Of a stretch of 64,000 bases of DNA, positions 55,611 through 64,000 are shown piece by piece (the stretch's first letter is position 1; the number at the start of each line of letters is the position of its first letter). A program made the position numbers and the translations under genes. The notes under the pieces are model-generated. The model did not search any database and was not told where the DNA came from. It saw only the letters and a list, made by a program, of their open reading frames with translations. Origin of the DNA: Bradyrhizobium sp. AZCC 1610 (GTDB lineage: Bacteria > Pseudomonadota > Alphaproteobacteria > Rhizobiales > Xanthobacteraceae); NCBI RefSeq assembly GCF_036924515.1, contig NZ_JAZHRR010000001.1:3753001-3817000 (forward strand), written 5' to 3'.

Positions 55611-57968
55611 GTGAAGAGACAACACGACAATGGCTTTCCGAGCCGGGACGCCATCGTTGCCTTTATCCGTGCCCATCCAGGCAAGGTCGGCACGCGGGAA
55701 ATCGCCCGCGAGTTCGGCCTGAAGAATGCCGATCGCGCCGAACTGCGACGAATCCTGCGCGAACTCGCCGACGAAGGCACCGTCGCCAAGCGCGGCCGGA
55801 AAATCCACGAAGCCGCCACCCTGCCCCCGACCGTGATCGCCGACATCACTGGCCGCGATACTGACGGCGAGTTGCTTGCCATTCCGACCGAATGGGACAC
55901 CGAGGAAAGCGGCCCCGCACCGAAGATCCGCATCCACGTCCCGCGCCGTCTGCAACCGGGCACCGCTGCGGCCGTCGGCGACCGAGCCCTGTTGCGGATC
56001 GAAAAGGCTGATGATGGCGAAGCCGCCCCCTATCGCGGGCGCATCATCAAGATCATCGATCACGCCCGCACGCGCGTGCTCGGCATCTTCCGCAACCTGC
56101 CTGGCGGCGGCGGCCGGCTCGTTCCTGTCGACAAGAAGCAGACCGGACGCGAATTGAACATCGCGCCGTCGGATACCGGCGGCGCCGAGGATGGCGACCT
56201 CGTCAGCGTCGATCTTGTTCGGTCGCGCGGCTATGGCCTCGCCTCCGGCAAGGTGAAGGAGCGGCTGGGCTCGCTGTCGAGCGAGAAGGCGATCAGCCTG
56301 ATCGCGATCCACGCCCACGAAATCCCGCAGGCGTTCTCGCCGAGCGCGGTGCGCGAAGCCGAGGCCGCCGAGCCTGCGGCACTGAAAGGCCGCGAGGACT
56401 GGCGCGATTTGCCGCTCGTCACCATCGATCCGCCCGACGCCAAGGATCATGACGATGCGGTGCATGCCGTGCCCGATCCCGATCCAAACAACAAGGGCGG
56501 CTACATCGTCCATGTCGCCATCGCCGACGTCGCCTTCTATGTGCGGCCAGGCACGGCGCTCGATCGTGACGCGCTGACGCGCGGCAACTCGGTCTATTTT
56601 CCCGACCGCGTCGTACCGATGTTGCCCGAGCGCATCTCCAACGATCTCTGCTCGCTGGTGCCGGGCGAGCCACGCGGCGCGCTCGCGGTGCGGATGGTGA
56701 TCGGCCCCGACGGCCGCAAGCGCTCGCATAGCTTTCACCGCGTGCTGATGCGCTCGGCCGCCAAGCTGCATTACGCACAGGCACAGGCCGCCATCGACGG
56801 ACGGCCCGACGACACCACCGGCCCGCTGCTGGAGCCGATCCTGAAGCCGCTCTACGCGGCCTATGCGCTTGTAAAACTCGCGCGCGACGAGCGCGATCCG
56901 CTGGATCTCGATCTGCCCGAGCGCAAGATCCTGCTCCAACCCGACGGGTCAGTCGATCGCGTCATCGTGCCGGAGAGGCTCGATGCGCACCGGCTGATCG
57001 AGGAATTCATGATCCTCGCCAACGTCGCCGCCGCCGAAATGCTTGAAAAGAAGGCGTTGCCGCTTATCTATCGGGTGCATGACGAACCGACCCTGGAGAA
57101 GGTTCATAATCTCCAGGAATTCCTGAAGACGCTCGAGCTGCCGTTCGCGAAGACCGGCGCGTTGCGCCCTGCTTTGTTCAATCGCGTGCTCGGCCAGGTT
57201 CGCGGCGAAGACTACGAACAGCTTGTCAACGAGGTGGTGCTGCGCTCGCAGGCGCAGGCGGAATATTCGGCGGAAAATTACGGCCATTTCGGCCTCAACC
57301 TTCGCCGCTACGCGCATTTCACGTCGCCGATCCGGCGATACGCCGACCTGATCGTGCATCGCGCGCTGATCCGCGCGCTCGGTCTCGGCGAAGGCGCGTT
57401 GCCGGAAGCCGAGACGCTGGAGACGCTGAGCGAGGTCGCGGCGCAGATTTCCGTGACCGAGCGCCGCGCGATGAAGGCGGAACGCGAGACGGCTGATCGC
57501 TTGATCGCGCATTTCCTCGCTGACCGCATCGGCGCGACGTTTCAGGGGCGGATTTCCGGCGTTACCCGCGCTGGCCTGTTCGTGAAGCTATCGGATACCG
57601 GCGCCGACGGGCTGATCCCGATCCGCACGCTCGGCACCGAGTACTACAATTACGACGAGACACGCCACGCGCTCGTCGGCACACGCAGCGGTGCCATGCA
57701 CCGGCTGGGTGACGTTGTCGACGTCCGTCTGGTAGAAGCTGCACCAGTGGCTGGCGCGTTGCGGTTCGAGCTGTTGTCGGAAGGCCAGGTCATTTCGCGT
57801 GGAAGAAAACGCGACGGTTCGAAAGCGTCGACAAAGCCGTCGAAATCGCATCCGGGCCGTAGCCCGCGCGACAAGGCTCGCAAGCCCCGCAAGGGCAAGT
57901 CCGGTAAAGCCAAGTCCGTTAAATCGAGTCCCGGCACATCGAAGAAAGGCAAGTCATGGAAACGGTAA
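55611..57968 (+). CDS. rnr: ribonuclease R
   Basis: A 785-residue 3'-5' exoribonuclease. The RNB domain has the acidic cluster IDPPDAKDHDDAVHA with Asp273, Asp276, Asp279, Asp281 and Asp282; the tail SLDLDLPERKILLQPDG, RYAHFTSPIRRYADLIVHR and S1 domain (FQGRISGVTRAGLFVKL, residues about 640-720) follow. The C-terminus is a Lys/Arg-rich tail. The GTG start directly abuts the topA stop. The final 13 bases overlap the start of the DUF983 gene. Confidence 0.96.
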   Translation: MKRQHDNGFPSRDAIVAFIRAHPGKVGTREIAREFGLKNADRAELRRILRELADEGTVAKRGRKIHEAATLPPTVIADITGRDTDGELLAIPTEWDTEESGPAPKIRIHVPRRLQPGTAAAVGDRALLRIEKADDGEAAPYRGRIIKIIDHARTRVLGIFRNLPGGGGRLVPVDKKQTGRELNIAPSDTGGAEDGDLVSVDLVRSRGYGLASGKVKERLGSLSSEKAISLIAIHAHEIPQAFSPSAVREAEAAEPAALKGREDWRDLPLVTIDPPDAKDHDDAVHAVPDPDPNNKGGYIVHVAIADVAFYVRPGTALDRDALTRGNSVYFPDRVVPMLPERISNDLCSLVPGEPRGALAVRMVIGPDGRKRSHSFHRVLMRSAAKLHYAQAQAAIDGRPDDTTGPLLEPILKPLYAAYALVKLARDERDPLDLDLPERKILLQPDGSVDRVIVPERLDAHRLIEEFMILANVAAAEMLEKKALPLIYRVHDEPTLEKVHNLQEFLKTLELPFAKTGALRPALFNRVLGQVRGEDYEQLVNEVVLRSQAQAEYSAENYGHFGLNLRRYAHFTSPIRRYADLIVHRALIRALGLGEGALPEAETLETLSEVAAQISVTERRAMKAERETADRLIAHFLADRIGATFQGRISGVTRAGLFVKLSDTGADGLIPIRTLGTEYYNYDETRHALVGTRSGAMHRLGDVVDVRLVEAAPVAGALRFELLSEGQVISRGRKRDGSKASTKPSKSHPGRSPRDKARKPRKGKSGKAKSVKSSPGTSKKGKSWKR

Positions 57969-58390
57969 GTCCCACGACATGGACCCGCGATTCCGCACCC
58001 GCCGAAAAGCGCGACCTCTGGACCGCGATGAAGCGCGGCTTTCGCTGCCGCTGCCCGCGTTGTGGCGAAGGCAAGATGTTTCGCGCTTTCCTGAAGACCG
58101 CCAATAATTGCTCGGTCTGCGGGCTCGATTTCTCGCCGCACCGCGCCGACGATCTGCCGGCCTATCTCGTGATCGTCATCGTCGGCCACATCGTGGTACC
58201 GGCGGCGCTGTGGATCGAAACCAATTACTCGCCCGCAGTGTGGCTGCAACTGGCGATCTACCTGCCGCTCACCTTCATTTCCTCGTTGCTGCTGTTGCAG
58301 CCGATCAAGGGCGCAGTGGTCGGTATCCAGTGGGCATTGCGCATGCATGGCTTTGACGAAAATGCCTCTAGCGACATTCCTCCCGTCTAG
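57956..58390 (+). CDS. DUF983 family membrane protein
   Basis: A 144-residue protein with a zinc-ribbon-like N-terminal part, CRCPRCGEGKMF and NNCSVCGLDF, followed by two hydrophobic helices (AYLVIVIVGHIVVPAALWI and QLAIYLPLTFISSLLLLQPI). It belongs to DUF983, a family of small inner-membrane proteins. Its start overlaps rnr by 13 bases and indicates coupled translation. The four cysteines would bind a metal. Role unknown. Confidence 0.85.
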   Translation: METVSPTTWTRDSAPAEKRDLWTAMKRGFRCRCPRCGEGKMFRAFLKTANNCSVCGLDFSPHRADDLPAYLVIVIVGHIVVPAALWIETNYSPAVWLQLAIYLPLTFISSLLLLQPIKGAVVGIQWALRMHGFDENASSDIPPV

Positions 58391-58427
58391 CTAAACCGAA
58401 AAGAACAAAAGCATCAACGGGGATGGA

Positions 58428-59165
58428 ATGACCGACGCCGCGACCGCCGTAAAAGAAGAAAAAGAAGCCGATCACCATCCCTATTTCCGGCCCAAGGATG
58501 CAGCAACGCTGATCCTGATCGACCGATCCGGCGACAAGCCGAAGGTGCTGGTCGGCAAGCGCCACGACAAGGTGGTGTTCATGCCGGGCAAGTATGTTTT
58601 CCCCGGCGGCCGCGTCGACAAGTCGGACAACCGCATTCCCGTCGCCGCTCCCATTTCTGCCGAGCTCGAGGCCAACCTGCTCAAGGGCAGCCCGAAGATC
58701 GCGTCGTCGCGTGCCCGTGCTCTGGCGGTTGCCGCGATCCGCGAGGCCTGCGAGGAGACCGGGCTGTGCCTTGGATGCAAGGTCGACAAACCCGTCAAAC
58801 TCGAAGGCGCCTGGAAACCGTTCACGGAAGCAGGCCTGCTGCCCGATCCGTCCGGCCTGTTCCTGATCGCGCGCGCGATCACGCCACCCGGCCGCGTCCG
58901 CCGCTTCGACACGCGCTTCTTCACAGCTGATGCTTCCAGCATCGCCCATCGCGTCGAAGGCGTGATCCATGCCGATGCCGAGCTGGTCGAACTCGTGTGG
59001 GTCGAGATCGGCTCGCAGCCGCTCGCCGACGCGCATGCCATGACCAAGAACGTGCTCGCCGAACTCGACCGCCGCCTCGCCACCGGTCCGCTGCGCCACG
59101 ACTCACCGGTGCCGTTCTTCCATTTCTACGGCGGCAAGATGCAGAAGGACGTGCTGGGGGCGTAG
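58428..59165 (+). CDS. NUDIX hydrolase
   Basis: A 245-residue NUDIX-fold protein. The second half of the NUDIX box is intact (REACEETGL), but the first part lacks the usual Gly-x5-Glu, as in NUDT19-like proteins. A long insert and the region VRRFDTRFFTADA precede. The N-terminal TDAATAVKEEKEADHHPYF tail is charged. Such members often hydrolyse CoA derivatives or related pyrophosphates. The start follows GGGGATGGA. It may be co-transcribed with the genes upstream. Confidence 0.85.
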   Translation: MTDAATAVKEEKEADHHPYFRPKDAATLILIDRSGDKPKVLVGKRHDKVVFMPGKYVFPGGRVDKSDNRIPVAAPISAELEANLLKGSPKIASSRARALAVAAIREACEETGLCLGCKVDKPVKLEGAWKPFTEAGLLPDPSGLFLIARAITPPGRVRRFDTRFFTADASSIAHRVEGVIHADAELVELVWVEIGSQPLADAHAMTKNVLAELDRRLATGPLRHDSPVPFFHFYGGKMQKDVLGA

Positions 59166-59187
59166 GTCTCCGCCTCCGCTCTCTCCA

Positions 59188-59262
59188 CGTCATTGCGAGC
59201 GAAGCGAAGCAATCCATCTTTCCCCCGAGGCTTGGGAGTGCTTCGCTTCGCTCGCAATGACG
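59188..59262. repeat. palindromic intergenic repeat
   Basis: CGTCATTGCGAGCGAAGCGAAG and its inverse CTTCGCTTCGCTCGCAATGACG bound a 75-base palindrome. It matches a widespread rhizobial intergenic repeat. It lies in the 228-base gap between the NUDIX and monooxygenase genes. Confidence 0.85.
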
Positions 59263-59393
59263 GTATTGGCGTCACGGCAAATATCCTCTCCCAATCCCTT
59301 AAATTGCAAAATTCTTCTCACGCTGACTCGATGGCGCTGCCCTGATCGCCTCCCTATCTCTTTCCCAACAATAACAGCGACGGAAACGGGGCG

Positions 59394-60719
59394 ATGGCAC
59401 AACGGCAACTCAAGCTCGGCGCGTTCATGCGGCCGGTTTCCATTCACACCGGCGCGTGGCGCTATCCGGGCGCCTGGCCCGATGCCAATTTCAATTTCGC
59501 GCGCATCAAGCAACTGATCCAGAAGCTGGAGGCCGGCAAGTTCGACGCCTTCTTCATGGCGGACCACCTCGCCGTGCTGAACATGCCAGTCAATGCGCTC
59601 AAGCGCAGCCACACCGTCACCTCGTTCGAGCCGTTCACGCTGTTGTCGGCACTGGCCGGCGCCACCGAACATATCGGGCTGATCGCGACGGGATCGACGA
59701 CGTTCGACGAGCCCTATCACGTCGCCCGGCGTTTTGCTTCGCTCGACCACATCTCGGGCGGGCGAGCGGGCTGGAATATCGTCACCACCTCCAATCCAGA
59801 CGCCGCGCTGAATTTCGGGCTCGACGACCACATGGAGCACGCCGAGCGCTACAAGCGGGCGCGCGAATTCTACGACGTGGTCACCGGTCTCTGGGACTCC
59901 TTCGCCGACGACGCCTTCGTGCGCGATGTCGAGGCGGGGCTTTATTTCGACCCTGCGAAAATGCACGTGCTCAATCACAAGGGCAAATACCTGTCGGTGC
60001 GCGGGCCACTCAACATCGCCCGCCCAGTCCAGGGCTGGCCGCTGATTGTGCAGGCCGGCGCGTCCGAGGACGGCAAGCAGCTTGCCGCAGAAACCGCCGA
60101 GGCCGTATTCACCGGAGGCGGCAGCCTCGCCGACGGACAAAAACTTTATGCCGACATCAAGGGCCGCATGGGAAAGATCGGCCGCAACCCCGAGCACCTG
60201 AAGATTTTGCCCGGCGCCTTCGTCGTGGTCGGCGACAGCGTGGATGAGGCAAAAGAGAAACGAGCAAAGCTCGACAGCATGGTGCATTACGACAGCGCCA
60301 TCGCCTCCCTCTCGGTGCAGCTCGGCACCGACGCCTCCGGCTTCGATCCCGACGGGCAATTGCCGCCGGTCCCCGAAAGCAACGCCTCTAAGAGCGGCCG
60401 CCAGCGGCTGGTCGATGCCGCTGCGCGCGACAAGCTCACGGTGCGCCAGCTCGCCCAACGCGTCGGCGGCTATGGCGGGCTATCCTTTGTCGGCACGCCG
60501 GTGACGATCGCCGATCAGATGGAGGAATGGCTGATGAGCCGCGGCAGCGACGGCTTCAACATCATGTTTCCGTTCCTCCCCGCAGGGCTTGACGATTTCG
60601 TCGACAAGGTCGTCCCGGAACTGCAGAAGCGCGGGATTTTCCGGAAGGAGTATGAGGGCCGGACGCTGCGGGAGAATCTGGGGCTGCCGAGGCCGAAAAA
60701 CCGGTTCTTTGAGGGTTAA
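59394..60719 (+). CDS. LLM-class FMN-dependent monooxygenase (NtaA/SnaA type)
   Basis: A 441-residue TIM-barrel flavin enzyme of the NtaA/SnaA/DszA monooxygenase group. Motifs: FMADHLAVLN, TGSTTFDEPYHVARRFASLDHISGGRAGWNIVTTSN, and QAGASEDGKQLAAETAEAVFTGGGS. It uses reduced FMN from a separate reductase to oxidise an amine, sulphur or nitrogen compound. The ATG is preceded by a purine-rich stretch. No reductase lies beside it. The exact substrate is unknown. Confidence 0.92.
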   Translation: MAQRQLKLGAFMRPVSIHTGAWRYPGAWPDANFNFARIKQLIQKLEAGKFDAFFMADHLAVLNMPVNALKRSHTVTSFEPFTLLSALAGATEHIGLIATGSTTFDEPYHVARRFASLDHISGGRAGWNIVTTSNPDAALNFGLDDHMEHAERYKRAREFYDVVTGLWDSFADDAFVRDVEAGLYFDPAKMHVLNHKGKYLSVRGPLNIARPVQGWPLIVQAGASEDGKQLAAETAEAVFTGGGSLADGQKLYADIKGRMGKIGRNPEHLKILPGAFVVVGDSVDEAKEKRAKLDSMVHYDSAIASLSVQLGTDASGFDPDGQLPPVPESNASKSGRQRLVDAAARDKLTVRQLAQRVGGYGGLSFVGTPVTIADQMEEWLMSRGSDGFNIMFPFLPAGLDDFVDKVVPELQKRGIFRKEYEGRTLRENLGLPRPKNRFFEG

Positions 60720-60755
60720 TCACCTCGAATCAGGCCGGTTTTTGCCCCGAAAACC

Positions 60756-60783
60756 TTGACTTTGGGCGATCAGAAGCTAGGTT
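60756..60783 (+). promoter_or_regulatory. candidate sigma-70-type promoter of rpmG
   Basis: TTGACT (60756-60761), a 16-base spacer and TAGGTT (60778-60783), located 60 bases before the ATG of the ribosomal protein gene. Fits the alphaproteobacterial housekeeping consensus, where the -10 region is looser. Confidence 0.55.
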
Positions 60784-60843
60784 GCGCGGCAAATGCAGGC
60801 CGATTTGGCCGGCGCCCGATATCCCCTATTTGAGGTTCTGAAC

Positions 60844-61011
60844 ATGGCCAAAGCGGTCACCATCAAGGTCAAGCTCGTTTCCACGGCGGATACCGGCTTC
60901 TACTACGTCGCCAAGAAGAACTCGCGCACCATGACCGACAAGCTGGTCAAGAAGAAGTACGACCCTGTCGCGCGCAAGCACGTCGAGTTCAAGGAATCGA
61001 AGATTAAGTAA
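60844..61011 (+). CDS. rpmG: 50S ribosomal protein L33
   Basis: A 55-residue ribosomal protein. The start [18 protein letters not shown] is standard for alphaproteobacterial L33. It lacks the zinc-binding cysteines (the C-minus form). The ATG at 60844 was chosen since the frame before it is non-coding. An intrinsic terminator follows within 30 bases. A promoter-like TTGACT element lies upstream. Confidence 0.97.
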   Translation: MAKAVTIKVKLVSTADTGFYYVAKKNSRTMTDKLVKKKYDPVARKHVEFKESKIK

Positions 61012-61039
61012 TTCGCAAGCCTATCGCTGACGGATTTGA

Positions 61040-61064
61040 ACGGGGCCTTGCGGGCCCCGTTTTG
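61040..61064 (+). terminator. intrinsic terminator of rpmG
   Basis: ACGGGGCC / GGCCCCGT form an 8-base stem (loop TTGCG), followed by a T-run. It begins 28 bases past the rpmG stop. Confidence 0.88.
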
Positions 61065-61076
61065 ATTCTGCGCGCT

Positions 61077-61202
61077 CGTGTCCCGGACGCGGTGCAGCGT
61101 TCTTTACGATGCGCCGCAGAGCCGGGACCCACGGACTCACGATGGACCCCGGATCAGCAGCGCACCACGCCGCAAGAGCGGCGCGCTGCGCAGCATCTGG
61201 GG
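61077..61202. repeat. degenerate palindromic repeats
   Basis: The left part (to about 61131) begins GTGTCCCGGACGCGGTGCAG, a common Bradyrhizobium repeat opening. The right part is a separate palindrome, CCCCGGAT...ATCTGGGG with an inner CAGCGC/GCGCTG pair. They lie between convergent rpmG and MFS genes. Confidence 0.65.
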
Positions 61203-61215
61203 AGTGCCGCCACGC

Positions 61216-62448
61216 CTACGCCGTCTGCATCTGCGGCGGCTGGCTCGGCCGGATCAGCGCGAACGCGACCTGGATGATGCCGCCGGCCAGCCCGAGCGCG
61301 ACGCCGATCCGCCACGCCATGGTGTAGGATCCGAGCGCGTCGTAGAGCATCCCGCCCCCGAAAGCGCCGAGGAAGCTGCCGACCTGGTGGCTCATGAAGG
61401 CGAGCCCCTGGATCATCGCCTGCCATTTCAGGCCGAACATCTCGGCGACTGCGCCCGCGACCAGCGGGCCGACGCCCATCCACAGAAAGCCCATGATGGC
61501 GCCGAACAGCAGCGTGGTCGCCGGCGTCGGCGGCAGCGTGAAATACCAAGCCAGCGCAATGGAGCGGAAGATGTAGATGCCGCCGAGCAGCGCGAGCTTG
61601 TTCCAGCGCTCGCCAGCCCAGCCGAAGAAGATGCTGCCGAGCACGTTGAAGCCGCCGATCATGCCGAGCGTCTGCGCGCTCAGCATCGGGTCCATCCCGC
61701 AGATCGCCAGATAGGACGGCAGGTGCGTGGTGAGGAACACGAGCTGCATGCCGCAGACGAAATAGGCGCCGGTCATCACCACGAAGGAGGCGTTGGAGAA
61801 CGCGATCCTGGTCGCAACGCTGGCCGAAGAGTTGCCGATTTCGTCATCCGCGGGCTTGGGCAGCGGAATCTTGTCCACCCTGCCCGCGTACCAGGCCGCC
61901 GGAATCATCAGGAGCGACAGCACCACGAAACCTATGAGCCCCATCCGCCAGCCGTAGCCTTCATTGAGCATCTGCCCGATCGGCGCCGATAGCAGCGCAC
62001 CGAGCGAGCCCGCACCCGACACCAGGCCGAGCACCGTCGAGCGTACCGACGCGGGCACCGCGCGGGCCGCAACCGACATGGCGATGGCTGCCGCGGTACA
62101 GGCCAGCGACATGCCGATCAAAATGCCGCCGCCGATCATGACGCTGAGAAAGCCGTTCGCGCCCGCCATCAAGGCAAGGCCGGCGACATAGAGCAGCGCG
62201 CCCGCGACCATGATGGCGCGGAAACCGTAGCGCACCGTCAACGCGCCGGCGAGCGGCTGCAAAAATCCCCAGGCGAGATTTTGCACAGCGAGCGCCAGCG
62301 TGAAATCGGAGACCGAGATCCGGATGTCCTGCGTCAGCGGCTGCATGAACAGGCCGAGCGATTGCCGCAGGCCCATGCTGAGCGTGAGCATGATGGACGC
62401 ACCGATCAGGATGGGTAGCGTCGGACGCAGGATTTGCAGCAGGGCCAT
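61216..62448 (-). CDS. MFS transporter
   Basis: A 410-residue inner-membrane transporter with twelve hydrophobic segments. Typical parts are QSLGLFMQPLTQDIRISVSD (between TM1 and TM2) and GLVSGAGSLGALLSAPIGQ, a glycine-rich TM5 resembling monocarboxylate/oxalate-formate-type MFS members. GGGAGA precedes the ATG at 62448; the preceding in-frame sequence lacks a binding site. It is divergent from a TetR regulator whose operator lies between them. Substrate unknown. Confidence 0.93.
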   Translation of the reverse strand: MALLQILRPTLPILIGASIMLTLSMGLRQSLGLFMQPLTQDIRISVSDFTLALAVQNLAWGFLQPLAGALTVRYGFRAIMVAGALLYVAGLALMAGANGFLSVMIGGGILIGMSLACTAAAIAMSVAARAVPASVRSTVLGLVSGAGSLGALLSAPIGQMLNEGYGWRMGLIGFVVLSLLMIPAAWYAGRVDKIPLPKPADDEIGNSSASVATRIAFSNASFVVMTGAYFVCGMQLVFLTTHLPSYLAICGMDPMLSAQTLGMIGGFNVLGSIFFGWAGERWNKLALLGGIYIFRSIALAWYFTLPPTPATTLLFGAIMGFLWMGVGPLVAGAVAEMFGLKWQAMIQGLAFMSHQVGSFLGAFGGGMLYDALGSYTMAWRIGVALGLAGGIIQVAFALIRPSQPPQMQTA

Positions 62449-62513
62449 TGTTTTTATTCTCCCTATCGGGGGCGATTCGAGCGCCGCGTCCTGCAATCGA
62501 TATCTGAAATAGG

Positions 62514-62529
62514 TACACAGACCTGTGTA
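62514..62529. promoter_or_regulatory. candidate TetR operator
   Basis: TACACAG-AC-CTGTGTA is a perfect inverted repeat in the 133-base gap between the MFS and TetR genes. The size and position fit a TetR dimer that represses both genes. Confidence 0.7.
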
Positions 62530-62581
62530 GGTAGGCTATAAGGGGGAGCTGCTGTCAAGCTAAGGTGACCCACGCATTCGC

Positions 62582-63199
62582 ATGGCTACCCTGCCCGCCA
62601 AACCTGACATGAAGGACCGGATTCTGGAAACTGCGGATAGGCTGTTCTATCTGCAGGGAATTCGCGCGGTCGGCGTCGACACCATCGCGGCCGAAATCGG
62701 CATCAGCAAGCGCACGCTCTACAATCATTTTCCGTCCAAGGACGCGCTGATCTCAGCCTATCTGGCGCGGCGCTTCGTGGCTCCGCGCGCTTCCGACAAA
62801 TCGCCGGTCGAGCAAATTCTCGGCACCTTCGATTCGCTGGAGCGACGCTTTTCGGCGAAGGATTTTCGCGGCTGCCCCTTCGTCAATGCGGTGGCCGAAC
62901 TCGGCGAAGACCGGTCGGTCCGAAAGGTTGCTGTCGCCTTCAAGGAAAGCCGCCGCCTCTGGTTTCGCGACCTGCTGGTACAGCTCGGCGTCGCCGATGC
63001 AGATGCACTGGCGACGCAGCTTGCCTTGCTGGTCGACGGTTCGATCGCGCAGGACCTCGTCCGCAACGACCCGGCGATGGCGCGGGCGGCAAAGCAAGCG
63101 GCCACGGTACTGCTGAGGAATGCGGGGGTGAAAGTGGGCGGAAGTGCAGCCACGAACAAGCGCGCGGCAAAGAAGCGGCAATCAAGGCCGGCCTCTTGA
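62582..63199 (+). CDS. TetR-family transcriptional regulator
   Basis: A 205-residue repressor. The N-terminal helix-turn-helix reads ILETADRLFYLQGIRAVGVDTIAAEIGISKRTLYNHFPSK, a clear TetR match. The rest is the ligand-binding domain with an Ala/Lys-rich C-terminal tail (AATNKRAAKKRQSRP). The divergent MFS gene and the palindromic operator between them point to a repressor-efflux pair. The inducer is unknown. Confidence 0.94.
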   Translation: MATLPAKPDMKDRILETADRLFYLQGIRAVGVDTIAAEIGISKRTLYNHFPSKDALISAYLARRFVAPRASDKSPVEQILGTFDSLERRFSAKDFRGCPFVNAVAELGEDRSVRKVAVAFKESRRLWFRDLLVQLGVADADALATQLALLVDGSIAQDLVRNDPAMARAAKQAATVLLRNAGVKVGGSAATNKRAAKKRQSRPAS

Positions 63200-63212
63200 G
63201 GCTCCCTCCACC

Positions 63213-63239
63213 GTCGTCCCTGCGTTTCGCAGGGACGAC
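63213..63239. terminator. perfect hairpin between convergent genes
   Basis: A 12-base perfect stem, GTCGTCCCTGCG / CGCAGGGACGAC, with a TTT loop. It lies between the TetR and pleD stops. It resembles a fragment of a common intergenic repeat and may act as a bidirectional terminator, although no T-run follows. Confidence 0.6.
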
Positions 63240-63241
63240 AA

Positions 63242-64000
63242 TCACGCTGCCGTCGACACCACCCTGTTGCGTCCGTCATGCTTGGCGCGATAGAGCGCCA
63301 TGTCGGCGCGCTTGAGCACGTCGGCGACCGGCTCGCCCTTGTGGTCCAGCGTCGCCAGCCCGATCGAGATCGTGACGTCGATGCGCTTGGTGCCCTTGTT
63401 GACCGCAAAGGTTTCGCCGGCGATCGAGCGGCGCAGGCGCTCGGCGACCATGCCGGCGACAGTGAGGTCGGTTTCCGGCATCACGATCACGAACTCCTCG
63501 CCGCCGTAGCGACAGGCGAGATCGATGCCGCGGATCGACTTGCGGATGCGCACCGCGAATTCGCGCAGCACGTCGTCACCGGCGTCATGGCCGTAGGTGT
63601 CGTTGATGGATTTGAAGAAGTCGATATCGAGGATCATCAGCGCGAGCGGCCTGCCGCGGCTCGAGGCCTGCTCGGCGAGCGTCGAGAGATGGCTTTCCAT
63701 ATAGCGGCGGTTATGCAGGCCGGTCAGCGCGTCGGTGATCGCCATTTCGATCGAGTTCTGCACGTTGTCGCGCAGATGGTCGGTATAGCGCCGCTTGCGG
63801 ATCTGGGTGCGCGCCCGCGCGAGCAATTCGTTCTTGTCGACGGGGCGCAAGAGATAATCGTTGACGCCGATTTCGAGCCCGCGCAGCAGGCGGGCATTAT
63901 TGTCGGCGTCGGAGATGGCGAGGATCGGCAGCTGGCGGGTGCGCTCCAGCGAGCGCGCCTGGCTGCACAGCCGCAGGCCGTCGTAATTTTCGAGGCTGAG
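63242..64000 (-). CDS. pleD: PleD-type diguanylate cyclase response regulator (3' part)
   Basis: The frame is open to the window edge, so the 5' part lies beyond it. The visible 252 residues contain the end of a second receiver domain (LRLCSQARSLERTRQLPILA, then LEIGVNDYLLRPVDKNELLA), a linker RARTQIRKRRYTDHLRDNVQ, and a GGDEF domain with DALTGLHNRRYME, DIDFFKSINDTYGHDAGDD, and the active RYGGEEF loop. The upstream I-site motif region also looks intact. PleD makes cyclic di-GMP at the swarmer-to-stalk or equivalent transition. The domain layout and wording (LLRPVDKNE, YTDHLRDN) match PleD closely. Confidence 0.92.
   Translation of the reverse strand, partial: LSLENYDGLRLCSQARSLERTRQLPILAISDADNNARLLRGLEIGVNDYLLRPVDKNELLARARTQIRKRRYTDHLRDNVQNSIEMAITDALTGLHNRRYMESHLSTLAEQASSRGRPLALMILDIDFFKSINDTYGHDAGDDVLREFAVRIRKSIRGIDLACRYGGEEFVIVMPETDLTVAGMVAERLRRSIAGETFAVNKGTKRIDVTISIGLATLDHKGEPVADVLKRADMALYRAKHDGRNRVVSTAA

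Noticed and set aside
52821..56939. A 1372-residue open frame on the minus strand over topA and rnr
   Set aside because: It lies fully antisense to two well-supported genes. Long antisense frames are common in GC-rich genomes due to codon bias, and its translation has no recognisable domain.

Overview
The window looks like a chromosomal segment of a Bradyrhizobium-type alphaproteobacterium (Nitrobacteraceae). The grounds are high GC with strong third-position GC, paired Omp2b-like porins, several short hypothetical proteins of a kind familiar from that genus, and palindromic intergenic repeats such as those at 41414-41497, 59188-59262 and 61077-61202. Only one RNA gene is certain, a tRNA-Ser(GCU). 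No CRISPR array, phage module or complete insertion sequence was seen.

Region by region. 0-3.4 kb: dapA and a soluble lytic transglycosylase, divergent. 3.6-5.5 kb: small and hypothetical genes, including an LssY C-terminal-domain protein. 5.5-18.2 kb: the main accessory locus. A lone receiver, a FixJ/NarL-type regulator and a sensor kinase with an ABC-substrate-binding-like sensor domain run leftward. Divergent from them are a formylglycine-generating enzyme, two exported type I sulfatases, a Gly/His-rich exported protein, a secreted HAD hydrolase, an HlyD-family membrane-fusion protein and a SphA-like outer-membrane protein. A perfect 7-2-7 inverted repeat lies in the divergent promoter region. 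18.4-22.1 kb: two paralogous porins with near-identical downstream hairpins. 23.0-26.4 kb: tRNA-Ser with a truncated GIY-YIG gene beside it, a TPR protein, a Sel1-like small protein, a row of perfect hairpins (25965-26184) that may be a structured RNA, and a 30-residue lysine-rich peptide gene.

27.0-30.8 kb: gatC, a small ORF, gatA, a second small ORF and gatB, the tRNA-dependent amidotransferase operon, with two translationally coupled unknown genes. 31.2-38.3 kb: two nitronate-monooxygenase-like genes with a divergent LysR regulator, a trypsin-NUC1 nuclease fusion broken by a frameshift, and a secreted cyclase-family protein. 38.3-49.5 kb: ruvX, an AEC transporter, a P-loop protein, a CPBP protease, an AidB-like acyl-CoA dehydrogenase, a VanX-like dipeptidase, pyrB, a probably non-catalytic pyrC-like gene, plsY, an amidase and dprA. 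49.5-52.6 kb: two HxlR regulators divergent from azoR and from an SDR gene. 52.8-61.0 kb: topA, rnr, a DUF983 gene, a NUDIX hydrolase, a flavin monooxygenase and rpmG. 61.2-64 kb: an MFS/TetR divergent pair with a palindromic operator, and the 3' part of pleD.

Most of the window is housekeeping. The parts that merit a second look are the sulfatase-maturation locus with its own two-component system, the hairpin array, the protease-nuclease fusion, the PyrC pseudoenzyme, the hairpin in the topA leader, and several very small genes.
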